Assembly (NCBI RefSeq): GCF_900116045.1
Contig: NZ_LT630450.1
Coordinates: 717,501 to 781,500, forward strand
Origin: Desulfovibrio piger
Lineage (GTDB): Bacteria; Desulfobacterota; Desulfovibrionia; Desulfovibrionales; Desulfovibrionaceae
DNA length: 64,000 bases
Direction of reading: 5' to 3'
Shown here piece by piece: positions 1 to 9,294 of the stretch. The notes under the pieces are model-generated. The model was not told where the DNA came from. It did no database searches and saw only the letters and a list, made by a program, of their open reading frames with translations. Every line of letters begins with the position of its first letter. Within the stretch, counting starts at the first letter, position 1. Made by a program: the position numbers and the translations under genes.

Positions 1-24
1 AACCACCCGCAAAGCAGGTGGTTT
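1..24. repeat. IS200 subterminal hairpin (transposase 3' side)
   Basis: AACCACC and GGTGGTT form a 7-bp stem around a short CGCAAAGCA loop. It mirrors the CCACCCGC/GCGGGTGG hairpin on the other side of the element, as expected for TnpA recognition structures. Confidence 0.65.
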
Positions 25-111
25 GCTCTGGCCCTATAAGGGCCTATTACCGGCTGCGCCTAAAGACGCTGGCTTTCACGTTGTTCAAGCCCAGTGCCCT
101 TGCCGCCTTGA

Positions 112-567
112 CTACCCCTTAAAGGGGTCTTGATATTCGCGTGATGTCAGCTTGTCTCTTATAATATCGTGGCGTTCCTGATCCTGGATATACTTTTTAA
201 TCGTTGCCTCATTAAGCCCCACCGTACTGACATAATATCCTTCGGCCCAAAATTTTCTGTTGCCGAACTTATACTTAAGGTTTGCGTGTTTATCGAATAT
301 CATCAACGAACTTTTCCCTTTCAGGTAGCCCATGAAATTTGCCACACTGATTTTAGGAGGTATGGACACCAGCATGTGGACATGATCCGGCATCAGATGC
401 CCTTCCAGAATCTCAACCCCTTTATATTTGCAGAGACATTGCAAAATTTCTTTTATACTTTCACGAAGCTGTGCGAAGATTATTTTCCTTCTATATTTTG
501 GAGTAAAGACGATATGATACTTGCACAACAACTTCGTATGTGCTAAACTATGAGCCTTAGTTTTCAT
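112..567 (-). CDS. tnpA: IS200/IS605-family transposase TnpA
   Basis: This is a single-strand DNA transposase of the HUH endonuclease (Y1) class, 151 residues, the normal length for IS200 TnpA. The metal-binding pair is His62 and His64 in the segment MPDHVHML, and the likely catalytic tyrosine is Tyr126 in ATIKKYIQDQ. The early segment HIVFTPKYRRK is typical of the family. No TnpB or IscB partner is present, so it is the minimal IS200 form. The frame is intact, with no stop or frameshift. The start ATG at 567 lies four bases after a long hairpin that probably limits its translation. Confidence 0.93.
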   Translation of the reverse strand: MKTKAHSLAHTKLLCKYHIVFTPKYRRKIIFAQLRESIKEILQCLCKYKGVEILEGHLMPDHVHMLVSIPPKISVANFMGYLKGKSSLMIFDKHANLKYKFGNRKFWAEGYYVSTVGLNEATIKKYIQDQERHDIIRDKLTSREYQDPFKG

Positions 568-570
568 AAC

Positions 571-636
571 AAAAACACCTTTCCGTTAAAGTTGCGATGG
601 GCTTGAACAACTTCATCGTATCGGAAAGGTGTTTTT
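571..636 (-). promoter_or_regulatory. Hairpin in the tnpA 5' leader
   Basis: Perfect 15-base arms at 571-585 (AAAAACACCTTTCCG) and 622-636 form a long stem immediately upstream of the transposase ATG. Inside it, AAGTTG and CAACTT can pair again. IS200 elements are known to use such a leader hairpin to block read-through transcription and hide the ribosome site. The same role is inferred here. Confidence 0.65.
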
Positions 637-656
637 GTGTGTATAACGTATTGTCT

Positions 657-675
657 CCACCCGCATAGCGGGTGG
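657..675. repeat. IS200 subterminal hairpin (transposase 5' side)
   Basis: CCACCCGC and GCGGGTGG form a perfect 8-bp stem with the three-base loop ATA. A second small hairpin, GCGCCTG/CAGGCGC, follows at 687-701. These are the likely end-recognition structures on the side where transcription of tnpA starts. Confidence 0.65.
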
Positions 676-726
676 TTTTTTGTTTCGCGCCTGTCAGGCG
701 CTCAACAGGCTAAAGCCCATAAAATG

Positions 727-754
727 AAAAAGGCCCCGGAAACCGGGACCTTTT
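727..754 (-). terminator. Terminator of lolA
   Basis: On the minus strand a GGTCCCGG/CCGGGGCC stem is followed by a run of T residues, 23 bases after the lolA stop codon. Confidence 0.75.
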
Positions 755-776
755 ACGAATGTCACATGCCGGACGG

Positions 777-1448
777 CTATTTGAAAAGCTCACGCTCCTG
801 CACCTTGGCTTTATCAGTACGGTCCTCCACATCCACTCCCTTGGGCGGCGTAAACTGGAAGGTGCCGCTTCCCAGCATGACGTCCGGGATGAACTTGGTG
901 AAATTCACATCGTTATGATTGCCGTAAAAGTCCACCAGATCCACACGGCGGATAAAGGTCTGGGCATCGACCCAGATCAGGGCTTCCACCATCTGGGGCG
1001 TCGGATCCTTGGGGTACAGGCGGAGTTTCCGCATCCCGTTCTCCGTGCCCTCTTCCTTGATGTCAAAATCCTTGCTCAACGCGGCCTGGCCGGTCAGCAC
1101 CTGGATGATGCTGCGGGAGTCCTGTACCAGATCGTGGGGATAGCGGTAGGCCACTTCCTCGTCCGGGATATAATCCCAAATCTCTTTGCCCGTGACCACA
1201 AGGGTTTCCTTGATGGGCTTTTTCGTCTCCCAGCGGATGAGCAGGGGCTTTTTGAAGTGCAGGGTCCCGTAGCGCGTTTCCACAGCTCCGCTTTCCTTAT
1301 GGGTAAGCTTCTGTTCAAACTCGGCGGAAAAGGACTGCAAACTGTCATAACGCTGTTTGAGATCACCAACAAGATCGGCCGCCTGCGCCCATGAGGCAAG
1401 CGCCAGCAGGGATACGGCTCCAAGCACCAGAGATTTTATCATGCGCAT
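777..1448 (-). CDS. lolA: Outer-membrane lipoprotein carrier protein LolA
   Basis: LolA is a periplasmic chaperone that takes mature lipoproteins released by LolCDE and hands them to the outer membrane. The protein has 223 residues, the family length, with a signal peptide that ends at the AQA-AD site near residue 23. The LolA-type half-barrel is recognisable in LQSFSAEFEQKL, in the LLIRWET strand and in EIWDYIPDEEVAYRY. The start is supported by AGGAGG six bases before the ATG. The gene follows ftsK with only 10 bases between them, so efp-ftsK-lolA probably form one transcript that ends at the adjacent terminator. Confidence 0.92.
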   Translation of the reverse strand: MRMIKSLVLGAVSLLALASWAQAADLVGDLKQRYDSLQSFSAEFEQKLTHKESGAVETRYGTLHFKKPLLIRWETKKPIKETLVVTGKEIWDYIPDEEVAYRYPHDLVQDSRSIIQVLTGQAALSKDFDIKEEGTENGMRKLRLYPKDPTPQMVEALIWVDAQTFIRRVDLVDFYGNHNDVNFTKFIPDVMLGSGTFQFTPPKGVDVEDRTDKAKVQERELFK

Positions 1449-1458
1449 TTGTTACCTC

Positions 1459-4071
1459 CTATTTGACCACGGCTCGCGGCTTGCTGCCGTCGGCAGGGCC
1501 AATGATACCATCGGCCTCCAGCTGTTCCACCATATTGGCGGCTCTGTTGAAGCCGATCTTGAAGCGTCGCTGGATCAGGGAAATGGACACCCTGCCCTGT
1601 TCGGTCACAAAGGCCTGGACTTCTGCATACAGGGGATCAGAAGCCACATCGCCCGCTCCGCTGCCGCCCCCATTGCCACCGGCGGCGCCGTCAGTGTTCC
1701 AGTCCGCAAAACTGACCTTATAACTGGGCACGAGATGGTGCTTCCAGTAGCCGACGACGTTCTGCACTTCTTCATCACTCAGGAAGGGGCCATGCAAACG
1801 CTGCAGGCGCCCGCCACTGGGCTTGAACAGCATGTCCCCGCGGCCCAGCAGGTGCTCCGCACCGGCCTGGTCCAGGATGGTACGCGAATCATGCCGCGAC
1901 GTGACCTGGAACGAAATGCGGCACGGGAAGTTGGCCTTGATCAGACCGGTTACCACATCCACGCTGGGACGCTGGGTAGCCAGGATCATATGGATGCCGG
2001 CGGCGCGGGCCAGCTGGGCCAGACGCACGATGCTGGTCTCCACTTCTCGGGCAGCCGTCATCATCAAGTCGGCCAGCTCGTCGATGACGATGACCAGATA
2101 AGGCAAGGGCTCCAGATCCGCCAGATCCGGCGGGAGCTGGCCATTGTAGCCGGCCAGACGCTGATTGTACGAGGCCACGTTGCGTACGCCCATGCGGGCC
2201 ATGGCCTCATAGCGCTGATCCATTTCATGCACGGCCCAGTCGAGAGCGTTCTTGGCTTCGCTCATCTCCGTCACCACGGGATGGATCAGGTGGGGCTCAT
2301 CGGCGTACATGGCCATTTCAATACGTTTGGGGTCCACCAGGAGCAAGCGCATCTCTTCCGGCTGCGTGCGGTACAGCAGGCTGAGCAGGATACCATTGAG
2401 ACAGACGCTCTTGCCCGCACCGGTGGCGCCTGCCACCAGCAGATGCGGCATCCGGGTCAGATCCGCCATGAAGGGGCGACCGGCGATATCCTTGCCCAGG
2501 ATCATGGTCAGGGGCCCGCAGCCCTTGCGGAAATCTTCCGACGAGGCCAGCTCCCTGAAATTGACGATCTCCCGGTCATCATTGGGGATCTCGATGCCTA
2601 CCGTATCGGAACCGGGGATCGGCGCCTGGATGCGCACGGCGATGGCCTTGAGGGCCAGGGCCAGATCGTCGCTGAGATTGGCGATACGGTTGACGCGAAT
2701 ACCGGGAGCCGGGCGCACCTCGTACATGGTGACCACAGGGCCGGGAGTGATGCGGACAAGCTCGCTCTGGATATCGAAATCCTTCAGGCATTCCATCAGT
2801 GCCTTGCCGCGGGCTTCCAGATCCTCGCGCCGTACACGGGGAGCATCCTTGGAAGGCAGGCTCAGCAGATCGAGGCTAGGCAAGGGGATGGGGGCGCGGG
2901 GGCGCTTTTCCGGCGCGGCCGTCGGCCGGCCAGAAGGAGCTGCGGGCGTTGAACCAGCGGCCTTGGGGGATGCGGGAGAGGGCTGCGGTGCAGGAGCCCC
3001 CTCAGCAGGCGCGGACGCGGCGGGACGCATCCCGGGATCTTTCTGTGACGGTACGCCGCTGTCCGCAGACGCTGCCCCGGCAGCCTCATCGTCTCCATCA
3101 GCCGGGACCACAGACGCCGTCTCGACAATGACCGGACGGGGAGCCGACGGCGCAAAAAAGTCATCATCGTCATCTGCCACGGCGACGGGCGCGGCAACGG
3201 GCGCCTGATCCTTGGCGGGAGCAGCAGATGCGGCGGGCGTCTCTTCGGGTTCCACAGGATAGATCTCCGGCATGGGCTCTTTGGCCGGACGGATATTGCC
3301 CAGCTTGTCGCGCAGGGCCCGCCAGAAATCAGATCCCTTGCCCGGCTTTTTCTGCTTCAGACCGGCCAGGATACGCTTATGGAAAGGAAGGGACGCAAGT
3401 TCCTGGCCGTGGGTGACGATTTCGGGCTTGTGCTCTTCATCCTGTTTTTTCTGCAGAATGCGCTCCCGGATGCGGGCCATGCAAAGCGCCCCCACGGAGA
3501 ACCAGGAAAAGTTGAAGGTCAGTTGCACACCGACCAGAAAAATGAAGAACCAGACAAGCCCCGAACCTCCGGGACTCAGGTAGTAGCTGGAATTGGAATG
3601 GAGGGTGCTGCCGATCATCCCGCCGCCGGTGATATCGCCAAGGGACAGATCCCATGCGGCCCCCACCACCAGAAGGCAGATGGTCAGCAAAAAAAGGCCG
3701 CACCAGCGCCACCAGCTGATGGTATACGCGGGGGAGACACAGGACGCGCCCAGGGCCCCGAAGACCAGGGGCCAGATATAGGCGCCTATGCCAAAAACAT
3801 CATTGAGGAAGCCGGCAGTATAGGCACCAAAAAGTCCCGCCTGGTTGCTGACTTCTGCCTGTTTGCTGACCACATGGTTGAGGCTGGGGTCATTGGCACT
3901 GAAAGTCACCACACTGAGCAGCATCAACAGCGCCCAGAAAAGCAGGAAAAGCCCAAAAAGTTCGCGGCTGAACTTGCGTGCGTCCGTATGTCTACCCTCG
4001 CGTATCTTGCAAAAAGGCCTATTCGCGGCCCAGGTATTCCTTGGTGCGGGTATCGACCTTGATGCGGTCAC
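1459..4071 (-). CDS. ftsK: DNA translocase FtsK
   Basis: FtsK is a septum-located DNA pump that clears chromosomes at division. The 870 residues show the usual order: four hydrophobic segments in the first 200 residues, a Pro/Ala-rich linker (about 270-400), a RecA-like motor with Walker A GATGAGKS and Walker [13 protein letters not shown], and a C-terminal winged-helix gamma domain ending in [13 protein letters not shown]. The only usable start before the first membrane segment is a GTG inside the 3' end of efp, a 53-base overlap with a weak ribosome site, so the exact start is uncertain. A longer first exon-like region is not available because efp occupies the upstream DNA. Confidence 0.93.
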   Translation of the reverse strand: MTASRSIPAPRNTWAANRPFCKIREGRHTDARKFSRELFGLFLLFWALLMLLSVVTFSANDPSLNHVVSKQAEVSNQAGLFGAYTAGFLNDVFGIGAYIWPLVFGALGASCVSPAYTISWWRWCGLFLLTICLLVVGAAWDLSLGDITGGGMIGSTLHSNSSYYLSPGGSGLVWFFIFLVGVQLTFNFSWFSVGALCMARIRERILQKKQDEEHKPEIVTHGQELASLPFHKRILAGLKQKKPGKGSDFWRALRDKLGNIRPAKEPMPEIYPVEPEETPAASAAPAKDQAPVAAPVAVADDDDDFFAPSAPRPVIVETASVVPADGDDEAAGAASADSGVPSQKDPGMRPAASAPAEGAPAPQPSPASPKAAGSTPAAPSGRPTAAPEKRPRAPIPLPSLDLLSLPSKDAPRVRREDLEARGKALMECLKDFDIQSELVRITPGPVVTMYEVRPAPGIRVNRIANLSDDLALALKAIAVRIQAPIPGSDTVGIEIPNDDREIVNFRELASSEDFRKGCGPLTMILGKDIAGRPFMADLTRMPHLLVAGATGAGKSVCLNGILLSLLYRTQPEEMRLLLVDPKRIEMAMYADEPHLIHPVVTEMSEAKNALDWAVHEMDQRYEAMARMGVRNVASYNQRLAGYNGQLPPDLADLEPLPYLVIVIDELADLMMTAAREVETSIVRLAQLARAAGIHMILATQRPSVDVVTGLIKANFPCRISFQVTSRHDSRTILDQAGAEHLLGRGDMLFKPSGGRLQRLHGPFLSDEEVQNVVGYWKHHLVPSYKVSFADWNTDGAAGGNGGGSGAGDVASDPLYAEVQAFVTEQGRVSISLIQRRFKIGFNRAANMVEQLEADGIIGPADGSKPRAVVK

Positions 4072-4576
4072 CTTCGTTCACGAAGATGGGCACCTGCACC
4101 ACGATGCCGGTTTCCAGCTTGGCGGGCTTGGTCACGTTGCTCACGGTATCGCCCTTGGCGCCGGGTTCGGTCTCCACCACTTCGAGCACCAGGCTCAGCG
4201 GGATATCGATATCCAGGGGATTGCCCTTGTACAGCAGCACGCGGCATTCCTGACCGTCCTTGAGGAAGCCTTCCTTGCCGCTGGTGGTGGAGGTGGAGAC
4301 CTGGAGCTGTTCGTAGGTGGTCATGTCCATGAAGATCAGCTCGTCGTCCTGGCGATACAGGAACTGCATGTCGCGGGTCTCCATGTCGGGCTTGCCCACC
4401 TTTTCGCCGGAACGGAAGGTGATGTCCTGGATGCGTCCCGTCAGGATGTTGCGCAGCTTGGTGCGGACCATGGCACCGCCCTTGCCGGGCTTGAAGTGCT
4501 GGAAGTCAACAATTTCGTAGGGGATGCCTTCCACCTCGATCTTGAGGCCCTTGCGAAAATCAGTCGTCGAATACAT
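4019..4576 (-). CDS. efp: Translation elongation factor P
   Basis: EF-P binds the ribosome E site and rescues stalls at polyproline stretches. Its 185 residues match the family, with three beta-barrel domains. The tip loop carries [15 protein letters not shown], and the lysine of PGK is the residue modified in many bacteria. The ending, [10 protein letters not shown], is typical. AGGAGGAAGA precedes the ATG. It is the first gene of the presumed efp-ftsK-lolA transcript, and its 3' end overlaps the ftsK start. No EpmA/EpmB gene is visible here, so the modification type is unknown. Confidence 0.95.
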   Translation of the reverse strand: MYSTTDFRKGLKIEVEGIPYEIVDFQHFKPGKGGAMVRTKLRNILTGRIQDITFRSGEKVGKPDMETRDMQFLYRQDDELIFMDMTTYEQLQVSTSTTSGKEGFLKDGQECRVLLYKGNPLDIDIPLSLVLEVVETEPGAKGDTVSNVTKPAKLETGIVVQVPIFVNEGDRIKVDTRTKEYLGRE

Positions 4577-4714
4577 TCTTCCTCCTGCGGCCGTGCACGT
4601 GGCCTTTCTTCAGCCATTTGCAAAAAAAACGCGCTACGGCTACTATACGCTTAGTGAATTGCGGATTATTGTGAAAATACCCCTTACTGTCAAGCTGTGC
4701 CTGAGGTCCACACC

Positions 4715-5383
4715 ATGCCCACGCTTACCCTAGAAAGCACCGTCTACACCCTCCAGCAACTTCTGGATGTCCCGGAAGCCCAGGTGGCCCTGGCCGGCCG
4801 TTCCAACGTGGGCAAGTCATCGCTCATCAACGCCCTGGCCGTGCGCAAAAAGCTGGCCAAGGTCAGCGCCACGCCGGGCAAGACGCGCTCCATCAATTTT
4901 TACCGGGTACAGCCCCACAACTTTTTTCTGGTAGACCTGCCGGGCTACGGCTATGCCCGGGCCAGCCACAGCGAGCGCCGCAGCTGGGCGACCCTGCTGG
5001 AAAAATATCTTTCCACCTGCAAGAACCTGCGTGCCCTGGCCCTGCTTCTGGACAGCCGTCTGCCCCCCCAGAAACTGGACCTTGATCTGGCCGGATTCGC
5101 CCGTTCCTGCGGACTTCCTCTGCTGCCCATCCTGACCAAGGCCGACAAGTGCAACCAGCGGGAACGCGCGGCACGCCAGGCGGAATGGGGCGAGATCGTC
5201 GGGGTCAAACCGGTCATCACCTCTTCCAGCAAGCGCATGGGCATGGATGCCCTGTGGCAGCGCCTTATCGAGGCCTCGGGCTGCGCGCCGGTCATCCTTG
5301 AGGAAGAACCCGCCCAGCCCGTGACGGCGTCGCTGGCCGAAGCCCTTGCCCGGACGACCGCCGGAACGGAAGAAAAGGCTTAG
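4715..5383 (+). CDS. engB: Ribosome biogenesis GTPase EngB (YihA/YsxC)
   Basis: EngB is a TrmE-Era-type GTPase needed for assembly of the large ribosomal subunit. The G motifs are clear: G1 GRSNVGKSS (about residues 28-36), G3 DLPGYGYA and G4 TKADK. The ATG at 4715 is preferred over the in-frame GTG at 4697 because TGAGG sits nine bases before it and the resulting 222 residues match the family. The gene is divergent from efp and stands alone. Confidence 0.92.
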   Translation: MPTLTLESTVYTLQQLLDVPEAQVALAGRSNVGKSSLINALAVRKKLAKVSATPGKTRSINFYRVQPHNFFLVDLPGYGYARASHSERRSWATLLEKYLSTCKNLRALALLLDSRLPPQKLDLDLAGFARSCGLPLLPILTKADKCNQRERAARQAEWGEIVGVKPVITSSSKRMGMDALWQRLIEASGCAPVILEEEPAQPVTASLAEALARTTAGTEEKA

Positions 5384-5514
5384 AGATCAGAGGGATCAAG
5401 GCCTCCCTTTGGACAGCGAAGTGGACTCTTTTCTCTCAAGTCCCCTCCTCTCTCCAAGGCCTCTGTCCCGGAAAAGGCATTTTGTCAAAAAAGACGGCCG
5501 ACAAAGCTCTTGAT

Positions 5515-5556
5515 AAAAGAGGCAGGAAAATGTCCATGCATCTTCCTGCCTCTTTT
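5515..5556. terminator. Bidirectional terminator
   Basis: Perfect 14-base arms (AAAAGAGGCAGGAA and its complement) surround a 14-base loop. T-runs lie on both strands between the convergent engB and CDF transporter genes, so it can serve both. Confidence 0.85.
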
Positions 5557-5566
5557 CTTTCGTTCA

Positions 5567-7021
5567 TTACTTGCCCAGCGGGGCAGCCTCCGTCCTGGGC
5601 GGCTCCAGATGGATGAGTATGCGCCCCAGCAGCGGCAGGCGCTCGCGCAATTCTTTTTCCAGACGGACAGTCAGCTGGTGGGCTTCTTCCACGCTCAGCT
5701 CATGGCGGACACAGCAGTGGAAGGAGATGCACAAGCCGTATACCGGCAATGTATAGGCATGGAAGTTGTGGGCGCAGCACAGCAAGGGCTCATGGGCAAC
5801 GGCCTGTTCCACTTCCTTCCAGGCAAGATCCGCCACGGCCGTCTGGGCAGGTGCCGCTTCCTCCTGGACATCCCCGCTCTCTTCAGGATCAATGTGCGTG
5901 ACGATCCCGGCCTGCGGCAGGGACGTCTGCAGCGCCTCCTCAAAGGCACGGACCCGTTTGTGGGCCTCGCAGAACGCTTCCTGCCCCGGTACTTCCACAT
6001 GGACCTCCACAAGCGTCCCCGCCCCGCTGCGCAGGATCTGGACATCATGGATGGCCAGCCCCTGGATGGAGGCCACCCGCTGCACCACGGCAAAGGGATC
6101 TTCCTTCTGCCCTGACCGGACGGGCTCCACATGGACCGTGACATCCGCTCCCGGCAGGATGCCATCCACAGCCAGTTCGGCATCATGGGCGATCTTGTGC
6201 CCTGCGCTGACCCGTATGGCCGGGTCGACCCCCACCGTCAGATCCACGAAATAATGCGGGCCGCTGGAGCGCAGGCGGACACGCTGCACGTCCTGGACGC
6301 CCGGCAGACGCTTCACCGCCTCGCAGATGGCCTGCTGCTCTTCCGTGGAGCCGCTGTCCATGAGCATATTGATGGCTTCCCGGGCCATGTGCAGGCTGGC
6401 CCGGAAAATGATCAGGGCCACCAGCAGGGCGGCCACGGTATCCGCCTGCACCAGGACCCTGTGCACCGGTTCAGGCAATTGCAGCTTGGCGGCCAGCCAG
6501 ACCGCGCCTACCCCCACAAGGACAACAGCGGAAGAAAGGATGTCCGTCGAAAAGTGCAGGGCATCGGCCTCCAGGGCCTGACTCCGCGTCTCTTTGGCTA
6601 CTTTCTTCAGCACCCGCACCCGGTTCACATCGATGACGATGGAAATGCCCATCACGATGATGCCCCAGATGGACGGGGCCACGGGCGTGTCACCCGACAG
6701 GAGACGGCCCACCCCCTCATAAACGACCCAGATGCAGATAACGAACAGCAGGACCGTCTCGCCCAGGGCCGACAGGTTCTCTATCTTGCCATGACCGTAA
6801 GGATGCCGGTCATCCGCCGGCCGTGAGGAAATCCGGACGGCGTAAAGGGTCATGGCCGCCGCCAGCAGGTCAAGGCCGCTGTGCAAGGCTTCGGAGAGGA
6901 TCCCCAGGCTGTTGGTAGCAATCCCCACAACCAGCTTGATGGCTGTAAGCAGGCAGGCAGCCAGCAGGGAGAGCAGCGCGGCCCTGTTTTTTGCCTGGCC
7001 GTATTCCTCGTTCATTGTCAT
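5567..7021 (-). CDS. Cation diffusion facilitator with three C-terminal domains
   Basis: A CDF-family metal/proton antiporter of the inner membrane, about 484 residues. Six membrane segments fill the first 215 residues. The transport site has HSGLD in TM2 and HFSTD in TM5, a His-Asp pair in each, as in Zn2+ or Zn/Co-type CDFs. Usual CDFs stop after one cytoplasmic dimerisation domain near 300 residues. Here three similar domains follow, each ending in a V-H-x-E/D-P signature (VTVHVEP, IVTHIDP, ILIHLEP). The start at 7021 has AAGGA four to five bases upstream, and a second ATG at 7015 is equally plausible. It follows bamD after a strong terminator, so it is likely a separate unit. The metal is not determined. 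Confidence 0.85.
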   Translation of the reverse strand: MTMNEEYGQAKNRAALLSLLAACLLTAIKLVVGIATNSLGILSEALHSGLDLLAAAMTLYAVRISSRPADDRHPYGHGKIENLSALGETVLLFVICIWVVYEGVGRLLSGDTPVAPSIWGIIVMGISIVIDVNRVRVLKKVAKETRSQALEADALHFSTDILSSAVVLVGVGAVWLAAKLQLPEPVHRVLVQADTVAALLVALIIFRASLHMAREAINMLMDSGSTEEQQAICEAVKRLPGVQDVQRVRLRSSGPHYFVDLTVGVDPAIRVSAGHKIAHDAELAVDGILPGADVTVHVEPVRSGQKEDPFAVVQRVASIQGLAIHDVQILRSGAGTLVEVHVEVPGQEAFCEAHKRVRAFEEALQTSLPQAGIVTHIDPEESGDVQEEAAPAQTAVADLAWKEVEQAVAHEPLLCCAHNFHAYTLPVYGLCISFHCCVRHELSVEEAHQLTVRLEKELRERLPLLGRILIHLEPPRTEAAPLGK

Positions 7022-7146
7022 TCCATCCTTGTTGTTATGCGGCAGCGCGGCCCCAGGCCAGACCGGAAGCCTCAGCGCCGCCGTCATTGTGCTTCCCCGG
7101 GCAGCCGAGCCTCCCGGAAGCCGAAACGGAAGCCTTTTTCCGTGCA

Positions 7147-7180
7147 GAACAAAAAAGCCCCGAACGGGGCTTTTTTGTTC
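7147..7180. terminator. Terminator after bamD
   Basis: GAACAAAAAAGCCCCG and its exact complement form a 16-bp stem with a two-base centre and flanking T-runs on both strands. It lies immediately after the bamD stop codon. Confidence 0.88.
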
Positions 7181-7912
7181 TTACAGCCAGGTGAACCAGT
7201 TTCGCCAGCTGCCCTGCCGTTTTTCACGGGTCAGGCGGCCTTGTTCTTCCTTGTAGTAGTGGTATGCCGCCAGGGACTTTTCCTTGGCATGCGAGGCGAC
7301 TTCGGGGACATCCGGGAAGGTCTCGCTCACATACTCGTAGCGCCGCCAGGCAGGACCGTATTTTTCCATATGCCAGAACACATCGGCGATATAAAGCTCA
7401 TGCTCGGCCATCAGACGACGGCAGGTATGCATTTTTTCCTCGGCGTCCTTGGCGTAGGGAGAATCAGGATAAACCTGCTGCAGCCGTGCGAAGTATTCAT
7501 AGGCTTCCTGCAGGATCGTCGTTGCCCGGTCGATGGACCGGAACTGCTTCATGAGCGACATGCCCGTCTGATAGATGACGTAGGGGGTCGCTTCATGCCG
7601 AGGATGCAGCGACTCGAAGTCCTTGTACGTTTCCGCAGCCAGCACATATTCCTCATCAAGGTAATAGGCGTCGGCCAGGGCCAGCTCCGCGTCGACCGTA
7701 TACGGGCTGAAGGGATACGTATCCCGCAGTTTGTTATACAGTTCGACCGCGCGCACATAGTTCTTTTCGCTCATGGCGTCATTGCCGGCTTCGAATATCT
7801 CCTGCGCTGTATCCTCGGCCGGAGGCAGGTAGATCATATCGATGATGCCGCAGCCAGACAGCGAAAAGATGGCCAAAGCCAGAGTCAGAGAGCGAAGGTA
7901 GTTTTTAAACAT
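7181..7912 (-). CDS. bamD: Outer-membrane assembly factor BamD
   Basis: BamD is a lipoprotein of the BAM complex that helps insert beta-barrel proteins. A signal peptide with lipobox LSGC is followed by TPR-like repeats (for example AEDTAQEIFEAGNDAMSEKN and YVRAVELYNKLRDTYPFSPY). The 243 residues match the family. The chosen ATG at 7912 overlaps the end of trxB by eight bases, and a longer frame upstream has no sensible signal peptide. The gene is the last of trxA-trxB-bamD, with translational coupling at each junction. Confidence 0.9.
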   Translation of the reverse strand: MFKNYLRSLTLALAIFSLSGCGIIDMIYLPPAEDTAQEIFEAGNDAMSEKNYVRAVELYNKLRDTYPFSPYTVDAELALADAYYLDEEYVLAAETYKDFESLHPRHEATPYVIYQTGMSLMKQFRSIDRATTILQEAYEYFARLQQVYPDSPYAKDAEEKMHTCRRLMAEHELYIADVFWHMEKYGPAWRRYEYVSETFPDVPEVASHAKEKSLAAYHYYKEEQGRLTREKRQGSWRNWFTWL

Positions 7913-8831
7913 GGAGCTGTTCCAGGAAGACGAAGGCTGCCTGCGCAGCAGTTGCACCGTCACCGGCGGCAGTTATGACCTGACGGCACAGCTTCGAGCG
8001 CACGTCTCCCGCGGCAAAGATGCCGGGGATACTGGTCCGCATTTCTGTATCCGTCACGATGAAGCCCTGGGCATCACGTTCCAGCGCGGCGGGCAGATAC
8101 GCCGTTGCCGGTTCGAAACCGACATAGATGAACAGCCCTTCGACAGGGATCTGGCGGATCTCGTCCGTCTTCAGATCCCGGACGCTCAGGCCGGCCAGGG
8201 CATTTTCGCCGTGGAGGGCGGTCACGACGCTGCTGCGCACCAGCTCCACCTTGTCCGGCATGGCCTCCAGCTTGTCCTGATAGATCTTCGCACCGCGAAA
8301 TTCATCCCGGCGATGGATCACATAGACCTTGGAAGCCAGCCTGGCCAGGTAGAGGGACTCTTCCAGAGCGGCATTGCCGCCTCCCACGACGGCGACCGGT
8401 GCATTGCGGAAGAAGTTGCCGTCACACAGGGCACAATAGGAAACACCACGTCCCTGCAGGCGCTTTTCATCGGCAAGCCCCAGCTCGCGGTGATGGGCGC
8501 CGGAACACACGATGACCGTCCGGCAGCTGTGCTGCTTGCCACCGGCCTGCACGACAAAGCCGCCGGCCTCGCCGCTGACGCTTTCCACAGCATCACGGCT
8601 GTGCGTCACCGGCAAACCTTCCAGATGCGCGGCAAACAGGTCCGCCAGCTCATAGCCCTTGATCCCTTTGGGATAGCCGGGATAGTTCTCCAGGGCCTCG
8701 GTCTGCAGGATCTGTCCCCCGGCTGCCATCTTCTCAAAAAGGATGACGGAACAGCCGGAACGGACGAGATACAGCGCCGCCGTCACCCCGGCAGGGCCAC
8801 TGCCTATGACTGCAGCATCGAAGGAACTCAT
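7905..8831 (-). CDS. trxB: Thioredoxin reductase
   Basis: A flavoprotein that passes NAD(P)H electrons to thioredoxin. The FAD motif GSGPAG starts near residue 11, the redox pair is CALC in the segment [11 protein letters not shown], and the nucleotide-binding motif is GGGNAA. The C-terminal FAD motif is IPGIFAAGD. The 308 residues are the standard low-molecular-weight form. Its ATG overlaps the trxA stop by four bases (ATGA), so the pair is translationally coupled. Confidence 0.95.
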   Translation of the reverse strand: MSSFDAAVIGSGPAGVTAALYLVRSGCSVILFEKMAAGGQILQTEALENYPGYPKGIKGYELADLFAAHLEGLPVTHSRDAVESVSGEAGGFVVQAGGKQHSCRTVIVCSGAHHRELGLADEKRLQGRGVSYCALCDGNFFRNAPVAVVGGGNAALEESLYLARLASKVYVIHRRDEFRGAKIYQDKLEAMPDKVELVRSSVVTALHGENALAGLSVRDLKTDEIRQIPVEGLFIYVGFEPATAYLPAALERDAQGFIVTDTEMRTSIPGIFAAGDVRSKLCRQVITAAGDGATAAQAAFVFLEQLHV

Positions 8832-9151
8832 GCCAGGGCCTTGGTCTGCAGGATGTTGACGATGGCGTCCTTGTTGACGGCACCGGTCACCTGATCGATG
8901 GCCTGGCCATTCTTGAACAGCATCAGGGTCGGGATGGCGCGGATACCGAATTTGGTGGGCGTCGCCGGGTTTTCGTCCACATTCATCTTGACGATGCGGA
9001 CCTTGCCTTCGTACTCGGCGGCCAGTTCATCGATGATGGGGCCCACCGCGCGGCAGGGACCGCACCAGGGGGCCCAGAAGTCCAGCAGCACGGGGATATC
9101 GGAATTCAGGACAACGCTATCGAAAGTGGCATCAGAAATCTGTTCGGCCAT
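8828..9151 (-). CDS. trxA: Thioredoxin
   Basis: A 107-residue thioredoxin with the classic active site WAPWCGPC and the cis-proline segment AIPTLMLF. The start at 9151 has AAGGAG eight bases upstream. A longer open frame to 9265 encodes a non-thioredoxin extension and was rejected. It is the first gene of trxA-trxB-bamD. Confidence 0.96.
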   Translation of the reverse strand: MAEQISDATFDSVVLNSDIPVLLDFWAPWCGPCRAVGPIIDELAAEYEGKVRIVKMNVDENPATPTKFGIRAIPTLMLFKNGQAIDQVTGAVNKDAIVNILQTKALA

Positions 9152-9294
9152 AGTGTCTCTCCTTGGAAAATACAGCAAATTCCCGTCACAGACAGACGGA
9201 TCCCGCCGCTGCAGACGAGCTGCCACGGCTGTCAAAAGATTAGTTGCCTCAACCGCCACTGTCAAGACGGTGACACAAAAACACCGGCAAATAT

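Larger units (their letters stand above)
1..701 (-). mobile_element. IS200/IS605-family insertion sequence
   Basis: A single HUH transposase gene is flanked by short subterminal hairpins rather than terminal inverted repeats, which is the IS200 plan. Hairpins lie at 1-24 and 30-44 on one side and at 657-675 and 687-701 on the other. The element ends about 25 bases from the lolA terminator, so it landed between transcription units and disrupts no visible gene. Exact ends cannot be fixed without an empty-site comparison, and the left end may extend beyond base 1. Confidence 0.8.
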
